From assembly GCF_014199625.1 (NCBI RefSeq), contig NZ_JACHNY010000010.1:1-64000 (forward strand): DNA of 64,000 bases, given 5' to 3'. Under the pieces are notes generated by a model. That model was not told where the DNA came from and ran no database searches. It worked only from the letters and a program-made list of their open reading frames with translations. The stretch's first letter is position 1. Each line of letters starts with the position of its first letter. Origin of the DNA: Sphingomonas abaci. GTDB taxonomy: Bacteria > Pseudomonadota > Alphaproteobacteria > Sphingomonadales > Sphingomonadaceae. Positions 58,862-64,000 of the stretch are shown here, piece after piece. A program made the position numbers and the translations under genes.

Positions 58862-59862
58862 TGTGGCCAGTCGAACAGGACGCTCATTCCCGGACGAAGC
58901 TTCTCGATCGGACTGACCGGATGCAGCCGGATCTCGAAGGTTCGCACGTCATAGCCCGACGCTTCACGCGTGGCACGCCAAGTCGCAAAGTCGCCGCGCG
59001 GCGCAACCAGATAGACCTTGAAGTCGGCATCGCGTTGCAGCGCAGGTATGTGACCGTGCAGCACGGAGCCAATCCCGAGACCATGGTAACGGTCCTCCCG
59101 CAGGTTCAGCGCGACCCAAGGGTGATCGATGTCGATGACCTGATAGGCGGGGATGACGGGGCTGACGACTTCGCCTGGCTGCACCAGCTTGCGGGCAACT
59201 TCACCGGCAATCGGCGAGAATAATTGCGTTTCACGGCCCAAGGCGTTGGCGGTGCGCAGTGCGGCTTCGGCAATGCGCACCTGAGCGTTCGCCGCCTGTT
59301 TATTCTGCGGACGTGCTCCTGCCAGCGCCTTCAAATATTGCTGACGCGCAGCTTCGGCGTTGCGGGCGCTGCTGTCGCGCGCTGCCGCTGCCTCATCCCG
59401 GCGCTGGGCTGCCACCACCCCTTGCGCATATAGATTGGCGGTACGCCGGCTCGTCACCGCTGCCAAATCCGCGGCCGCCTGAGCGGCCTGCCATGTCGAG
59501 CGCAGCGTTGCGATGTCTTCCGACCTCGCGCCCTCGTTCGTCTCCGACGCAACCGCGCGTGCGGCATCGAGCGCACCTTGCGCCTGCGCCTGTCCGCCCG
59601 CGATCTCAGGGCTCGACAGAGTTGCGAGCAGCGTGCCGGGCTGAACGCGCTGCCCCTCCTCTGCAATCAAACGCTCGACGCGAGCGAGCGCTTTTGTGCC
59701 GACATTCACCTCGTCCGCGTCGACCATGCCCTGCAGTTGCTCCGGCGCCGGACGGCTCGCCAGCCACAGTCCCAGGACGATGACCACCACCACGATCACA
59801 CCCGCGACGATCGCGATAGGCCGCGTGTTGCGCCTTGCCGGGGCGGCTGTTTCTTCGTTCAC
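58858..59862 (-). CDS. HlyD-family membrane fusion protein
   Basis: 334 residues: N-terminal anchor (IAIVAGVIVVVVIVLGLWL), lipoyl half EVNVGTKALARVERLIAEEGQRV, a coiled coil and second half, then the barrel with IDHPWVALNLREDRYHGLGIG. It links the ABC permeases with the outer-membrane factor. The start overlaps the stop of the outer-membrane factor gene. Confidence 0.9.
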   Translation of the reverse strand: MNEETAAPARRNTRPIAIVAGVIVVVVIVLGLWLASRPAPEQLQGMVDADEVNVGTKALARVERLIAEEGQRVQPGTLLATLSSPEIAGGQAQAQGALDAARAVASETNEGARSEDIATLRSTWQAAQAAADLAAVTSRRTANLYAQGVVAAQRRDEAAAARDSSARNAEAARQQYLKALAGARPQNKQAANAQVRIAEAALRTANALGRETQLFSPIAGEVARKLVQPGEVVSPVIPAYQVIDIDHPWVALNLREDRYHGLGIGSVLHGHIPALQRDADFKVYLVAPRGDFATWRATREASGYDVRTFEIRLHPVSPIEKLRPGMSVLFDWPQ

Positions 59863-61358
59863 TTCTCGTCCCCCAAACGTCGATCGGCACGCGCCAGATA
59901 GGTGGTGAAATCGTCAACCCGGTGGCTGGTCGCGAGCAACCCCGCCAGCGCGAGGTCATATTCATAGGCCGCCGCAATCCGTTGGGTTTGCGTCGAGGCC
60001 AGCGTCGCCTCGGCATCGACAAGCGACGAGGATGGGGCTTCACCCTCGAAGAATGAAACCCGTTGGACCCGCAGGTTTTCCCGGGCTGCGGCAAGGTTAC
60101 TGTCGAGCAGCAGGAAAGACCGCCGGGCGGTTTCGACCAGATTCCAGGCACGAACGATTTCGCTGGCCACGTCCTTACGCGCCTGCGCTGCGGCATCGGC
60201 GGCTGCGCGCTCCTGCTCGCGCGCCGCATCGAGCGACTTCTTACGATCGAAATTCGACAGCAGGGTGTATCGCAGACTAATACCGGCCACCCAATCGGGT
60301 TCGGTCGGCAGCGCATTATTGCGGTTGGCGTTGTAGCTGCCGAACGCAAAAGCCTGGGGGCGGTAACGGGATTTCGCGAGGCCCACGCCCGCACGGGCGA
60401 TGTCGCGGGCAGCGTCGGCGCCGCGTGCTCGCGGTGTCGCATCGATGCCGTCGATGAACACGCTGACCGGCGGCAGTGGCGCCGAATTGACGAATAGAGG
60501 CGTCAGCGCATTCACGCCCCCCGGCTGATTCAGCAATCGCGCCAGCGCATCGGCGGCCGTCGCTTCCTCTAGCTGCGCGCGCACATAGGCGCGCTCCGCG
60601 GCATCGCGGGCGACCTGGACCTGGAGGACGCGGGCATGGGGGATGACCCCGTTCTGCTCGAGCTTCTTCGCATCGGCCAGATGGCGGTCGAACCCCTCGA
60701 GCGTCTCGCGCGTGGAGTGCGTCAATTGTGCAGCGACCTGCTGTCCGAAATAGCCTCGAACAAGGCTGACACGGGACACGTCGCGCCCACCGGCCTGCCT
60801 GGCGCGCGCCACATCGACCGCGGCGTCCGCGCCTGCCTGGATCGCCGGGATCGCTCCGCCCGTGTAAAGGGGCATGGCCGCGGTGACCGCGGGCCGAAAC
60901 ACCGTATCACGCGTCTGATATTGCAGCGTGTCCGGGATTGCCCCGAAGATCGTCGGCAGCGCGGCGCCGACGCGCTGTGTGACCTGCCCGACGATCTGCT
61001 GCAAGCCGACCGGAAACTGGCCGGGCAGCTGCGATAGGAAGTCGGTTGTGGCATTTGCCGCATTATCCTTCGGCCCAGTGAGGTCGACGGACAACGTCTT
61101 TTGATACTCGATGACGCTGGCCGAAGCGCTGACGACCGGACGGCGCAAGCTACGGGTAGCCCCGGCGATCAGTTCGCTTGCACGGACGGCATGGTCCTCG
61201 CCGGAAAGGCCGGGCGAGGCATCGTCGATCCGCGCGAGAGCCGCATCGAAGCTCAATGGCTGCGATTGTCGATCGTTAATGCTTTGGCCAATCGCGGCAC
61301 CGGAGGAGCAGACAAGAGCGGCCATCGTGACCGCGTGCCAGGCGAGTGGACTTGTCAT
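59859..61358 (-). CDS. TolC-family outer-membrane efflux protein
   Basis: 499 residues from the ATG at 61358. Signal peptide, then two OEP repeats of long helices (LAATLSTQTQRIAAAYEYDLALAGLLA near the end). It forms the exit duct of the ABC/HlyD system. It is coupled to the thioesterase gene by ATGA. Confidence 0.88.
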   Translation of the reverse strand: MTSPLAWHAVTMAALVCSSGAAIGQSINDRQSQPLSFDAALARIDDASPGLSGEDHAVRASELIAGATRSLRRPVVSASASVIEYQKTLSVDLTGPKDNAANATTDFLSQLPGQFPVGLQQIVGQVTQRVGAALPTIFGAIPDTLQYQTRDTVFRPAVTAAMPLYTGGAIPAIQAGADAAVDVARARQAGGRDVSRVSLVRGYFGQQVAAQLTHSTRETLEGFDRHLADAKKLEQNGVIPHARVLQVQVARDAAERAYVRAQLEEATAADALARLLNQPGGVNALTPLFVNSAPLPPVSVFIDGIDATPRARGADAARDIARAGVGLAKSRYRPQAFAFGSYNANRNNALPTEPDWVAGISLRYTLLSNFDRKKSLDAAREQERAAADAAAQARKDVASEIVRAWNLVETARRSFLLLDSNLAAARENLRVQRVSFFEGEAPSSSLVDAEATLASTQTQRIAAAYEYDLALAGLLATSHRVDDFTTYLARADRRLGDEK

Positions 61359-61786
61359 GCCGTCGCCTTCGAGCCGCCAAGGATTGAAGCGCGGATTTCC
61401 CGGGCAAGCCGGACCGGACGAAGCGACGAGACATCGACGCTGCACCAGACGCTTTTCACCTCGGCGAGCACCGTCTCTCCTCGCCTTATGGTAGCGTCAA
61501 AATAGGCTCTGGCCCCCACGTACCGGTCGATGAGCATCTGGACATCGACACGCTCGTCAAGAAACGCAGGGCTGCGATAGCTGATCTCGTGTTTGAGCGC
61601 GACCCATGCGATCGAACGCACGGCCTCGCCCGGTGCGTGCTGCTTCCAAAACGCGGTCACCGCGTCCTGAATCCACCGCAGATAGACCGTGTTGTTCACG
61701 TGTCCCATGTGGTCGATGTCCGAGGCGGTCACCTCGAATGCGCTGAAATGACGCTCGCCGCCTCCGGGCATCTCATCCGTCCTCAT
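61355..61786 (-). CDS. 4HBT hotdog-fold thioesterase
   Basis: 143 residues. The hotdog motif ASDIDHMGHVNNTVYLRWIQDAV carries the catalytic Asp region, followed by the strands LKHEISYRSPAFLDERVDV and ARAYFDATIRR. It hydrolyses acyl-CoA esters. It is the first gene of the exporter operon, which hints at an acyl or lipid substrate for the exporter. Confidence 0.85.
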   Translation of the reverse strand: MRTDEMPGGGERHFSAFEVTASDIDHMGHVNNTVYLRWIQDAVTAFWKQHAPGEAVRSIAWVALKHEISYRSPAFLDERVDVQMLIDRYVGARAYFDATIRRGETVLAEVKSVWCSVDVSSLRPVRLAREIRASILGGSKATA

Positions 61787-61794
61787 GGAATTTA

Positions 61795-61839
61795 TTGACA
61801 GCGATCAATCATTCGCAGATATTGTCACCGATGACAATA
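61795..61839 (+). promoter_or_regulatory. tetR promoter with operator palindrome over the start codon
   Basis: TTGACA (61795-61800), 17 nt, GATATT (61818-61823) forms a good promoter. The palindrome TATTGTCA-CCGA-TGACAATA (61820-61839) covers the -10 box and the ATG at 61831, so transcription should start close to the ATG and the mRNA may have little or no leader. Divergent thioesterase gene starts 34 nt upstream of the palindrome. Confidence 0.72.
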
Positions 61840-62457
61840 GCGATTATTTCTGCCCGTCGACGTCGCCGCCAGCCGGACGAACTGCGCGAAGAGGCGATCG
61901 CTGCGGCGCTCGGGATCCTCGTGGCGGATGGACCTGGCGCGATCACCCTTCAGTCGGTCGCCGCGGCGCTGGGGATGACGCATGGCAGCATCACCCACCA
62001 TTTTGGCACCGCCGCCAATCTGCAGGCGGCAGTCGCCGATGGACTGATCGAGCAGCTTTTGACCAAGGTTCGAGCAGGCACTTGGGCCTTGAAGGCGGGA
62101 CAGATCAGTGAAGCGGATCTCGTCGACCTTGTGTTCGACAGCTTCGAAACGACGGGGGTCGGCAAGCTCATCGGGTGGCTGTCGGCCGTGCAGAGCCCCC
62201 TACTCCAACCGTTGTTCGAACGGTTCGCCCGTCTATCGCACGACATTGCGACTGACCGCAGGGATGGGTCCGCCTTCACCGAAGCCGAGCTTCCGATCAT
62301 TATCGAGAGCATCGTCACGCCGGCCCTGAGTGCATCCCTCATCGGCTCCGGTCTTTTGCAGGCGCTTGATCTTCCGCCGGTCTTCACGCGGCAGCGGGTC
62401 GCCGAAAACCTCGCGGCACAGCGTGCGGCGCGCGTCGCTGCATCAACAACCGGATAG
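61831..62457 (+). CDS. TetR-family repressor of the efflux operon
   Basis: 208 residues from the ATG at 61831. The HTH is GAITLQSVAAALGMTHGSITHHFGTAANLQAAVA, and the C-terminal part is a ligand-binding helical bundle. A TTG at 61795 would extend it, but that triplet is the -35 box. It probably represses itself and the divergent exporter operon. Confidence 0.88.
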   Translation: MTIAIISARRRRRQPDELREEAIAAALGILVADGPGAITLQSVAAALGMTHGSITHHFGTAANLQAAVADGLIEQLLTKVRAGTWALKAGQISEADLVDLVFDSFETTGVGKLIGWLSAVQSPLLQPLFERFARLSHDIATDRRDGSAFTEAELPIIIESIVTPALSASLIGSGLLQALDLPPVFTRQRVAENLAAQRAARVAASTTG

Positions 62458-62526
62458 CCGAACCGCGAATCAACTGCCCGAGAGAGGCGCCCTACCCCAC
62501 TAACATTTCTTGGATCGGAGTCCCCA

Positions 62527-64000
62527 ATGTCGAAGATCGCGAGACTCTACGCAGTCGTTCTGTTGATCATCGGCGCCGCTCTGACGGCGGGTGGTCTGTG
62601 GCTGGCGGCGCTGGGCGGAACACCATATTACGCCATCTTCGGCGCTACACTCGCCCTTGCAGCCGTCTTGGCCTTGCGGAACCACCGCCAGGCGAACTGG
62701 GTGCTTGTCTTCGCATTGGCCGGCACGGTGATCTGGTCACTATTCGAGGCGGGGCTGCGCTTCTGGGACCTATTTCCCCGTCTCCTCGCACCGATTGCGC
62801 TGGTAGGACTAGGCTTAGGACTGTTCCCATCGATCGTCTCAGGCAACGCCCGTCGCGGCTTCCGGCTCGGTGCTGCGGCCTGCGCGATCGCGTTCGCCGC
62901 CATGTTTGGGTTGGCGTTCGTGCCGCATCCCACCGTATCCGCGGTTGCAGCGGCGGACTATTCTCCTGGCGCAGGGGACAATGCACCGCAGGACTGGACG
63001 TCGTACGGCGCAAGCTCCGCTGGGCTTCGATACGCCACCTACAACAAGATCAATCGCGACAATGTCGCCACGCTGAAGCCAGCTTGGACGATCCGGACCG
63101 GCGACATGGGCCCTGGCATCGACCAGAACACGCCTCTCCAGATCGGCGATACCCTCTACAGCTGCACCCGCAACAACGTCATCCTCGCGCTTGATCCCGA
63201 TACGGGTGCCACGCGCTGGCGCTTCGATCCTCACGCCAAGGCGCCCTTCTGGCAGCGGTGTCGTTCGCTCGGCTATTATCAGTCGACGACAGCGTCAGGC
63301 GAATGCCAGCAGCGTCTCATCGCCACCACCATCGACGCGCGATTGATGGCGCTCGACGCCAGGACGGGCAAGCTATGCCCGGGCTTCGGCAATGACGGCA
63401 CCGTGTCGCTCGCCGAAGGCATGGGGCCGGTAAAGCCCGGCTTCTACTTCCAGACCTCCGCTCCGCTCGTCGCGCGCAACATCATCGTGATCGGTGGCTG
63501 GGTGGTCGACAACGAGCAGACCGGCGAACCCTCGGGCGTGATCCGCGGCTTCGACGTGATGACCGGCAAGCTCGTCTGGGCCTGGGACTTGGGCAATCCG
63601 GCAATCACGCGTGAGCCGCCCCCCGGCCAGACCTACACGCGCGGTACGCCGAACATGTGGACCACTGCGGCCTATGACGACAAGCTCGGCCTGATCTACG
63701 TGCCGCTCGGCAACGCCACGCCCGACTATTACGGCGTCCAGCGCAAGCCGTGGGCGGACCGGTACAATTCGACACTTGTCGCGCTCGACGTGACCTCCGG
63801 CCGCGAGCGCTGGAAGTTCCAGACGGTGCATCACGACCTGTGGGACTATGACCTTCCTGCACAGCCTGCCCTCGTCAATCTACGCGGCAATATCCCGGCA
63901 CTTCTGTTGTCCACGAAACGCGGCCAGCTGTTTCTGCTGAACCGGGCGACCGGGCAGCCGCTGAGCCGCGTGGTCGAAAAGCCCGTGTCGTCGGCGGGCA
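62527..64000 (+). CDS. gcd: Membrane-bound PQQ-dependent glucose dehydrogenase, cut by the window edge
   Basis: 491 residues are present. The first 140 hold about five membrane helices (MSKIARLYAVVLLIIGA onward), as in the quinone-linked membrane form. Then the beta-propeller begins with DWTSYGASSAGLRYATYNKINRDN and includes FWQRCRSLGYY, GTPNMWTTAAYDDKLGLIYVPLGNATPDYYG and HHDLWDYDLPAQP, all typical of glucose/quinate dehydrogenase. It oxidises glucose in the periplasm to gluconate. GGAG precedes the ATG. Confidence 0.92.
   Translation, partial: MSKIARLYAVVLLIIGAALTAGGLWLAALGGTPYYAIFGATLALAAVLALRNHRQANWVLVFALAGTVIWSLFEAGLRFWDLFPRLLAPIALVGLGLGLFPSIVSGNARRGFRLGAAACAIAFAAMFGLAFVPHPTVSAVAAADYSPGAGDNAPQDWTSYGASSAGLRYATYNKINRDNVATLKPAWTIRTGDMGPGIDQNTPLQIGDTLYSCTRNNVILALDPDTGATRWRFDPHAKAPFWQRCRSLGYYQSTTASGECQQRLIATTIDARLMALDARTGKLCPGFGNDGTVSLAEGMGPVKPGFYFQTSAPLVARNIIVIGGWVVDNEQTGEPSGVIRGFDVMTGKLVWAWDLGNPAITREPPPGQTYTRGTPNMWTTAAYDDKLGLIYVPLGNATPDYYGVQRKPWADRYNSTLVALDVTSGRERWKFQTVHHDLWDYDLPAQPALVNLRGNIPALLLSTKRGQLFLLNRATGQPLSRVVEKPVSSAG

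Noticed and set aside
61795..61830. TTG start extending the TetR protein by 12 residues
   Set aside because: The TTG is the -35 box of a good promoter, and the added residues are not typical of the family.
1..64000. CRISPR array, tRNA or rRNA genes
   Set aside because: No regularly spaced repeats and no cloverleaf or rRNA sequence were recognised on either strand.

Overview
The window looks like part of a conjugative plasmid or integrative element of a sphingomonad-type alphaproteobacterium. This rests on the GC-rich coding style, the alphaproteobacterial flavour of the VirB proteins, and the mix of ardC, ParB-like, DUF3768, Czc and Cop genes. No replication initiator, relaxase or complete transposon is visible, and no RNA gene or CRISPR array was found.

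Layout. (1) 0-10.6 kb, minus strand: a complete VirB type IV secretion operon, from trbM-like through virB1-B2-B3-B4-B5-eexN-B6-(B7)-B8-B9-B10-B11 into a truncated virD4. (2) 10.7-21.6 kb: plasmid housekeeping and accessory genes, namely a CHC2/toprim protein, an exported thermonuclease, a possible PD-(D/E)XK nuclease, a PemK-like toxin with an HTH partner, ardC, a long ParB-like protein and several small unknowns. (3) 21.8-24.9 kb: an arsenic operon arsR-arsC-acr3-arsN2-arsH. (4) 24.9-28.7 kb: an HNH protein, a DUF3768 protein and a VbhA-Fic antitoxin-toxin pair, ending in gene fragments (SRAP, ardC) that look like a recombination scar. (5) 29.2-38 kb: DedA, MgtC, a HAD phosphatase, a P1B metal ATPase, CDF and ZIP transporters, a bestrophin, two lysozyme-inhibitor-like lipoproteins and a stray FliE-like gene. 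(6) 38-45.3 kb: czcCBA, a CDF exporter and a divergent CadR-type MerR regulator. (7) 45.3-55.8 kb: copper handling by DUF326, copCD, copAB, a PepSY-like protein, two DUF305 proteins, DUF411 and a Cys-rich protein, together with an ECF sigma factor and Cnr-type sensor and anti-sigma, then a MerR and glutaredoxin-MauE pair. (8) 55.9-62.5 kb: a serine resolvase, then an ABC-2/HlyD/TolC-type efflux operon with a divergent TetR. (9) From 62.5 kb: a truncated membrane PQQ glucose dehydrogenase.

Three patterns cut across the genes. First, six promoter-like sites in the copper region share the form (T/C)(G/A)AGGG, exactly 16 nt, then CGTA(T/G)(C/T/A). They precede DUF326, copC, the anti-sigma/sensor/sigma operon, copA and both DUF305 genes, so the region looks like a self-contained ECF regulon whose sensor has the CnrX metal-ligand spacing. 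Second, a leader of about 250 bp with three hairpins whose stem sequences differ but still pair occurs three times, before ardC, before the small gene ahead of parB, and before the DUF3768 gene. Third, a perfect palindrome GTGTGCCACGTGGCACAC occurs four times, only in the first 25 kb; it resembles parS in design.

All functions are read from sequence features and family knowledge. Starts were chosen from ribosome sites, overlaps and conserved N-termini and are noted where uncertain.
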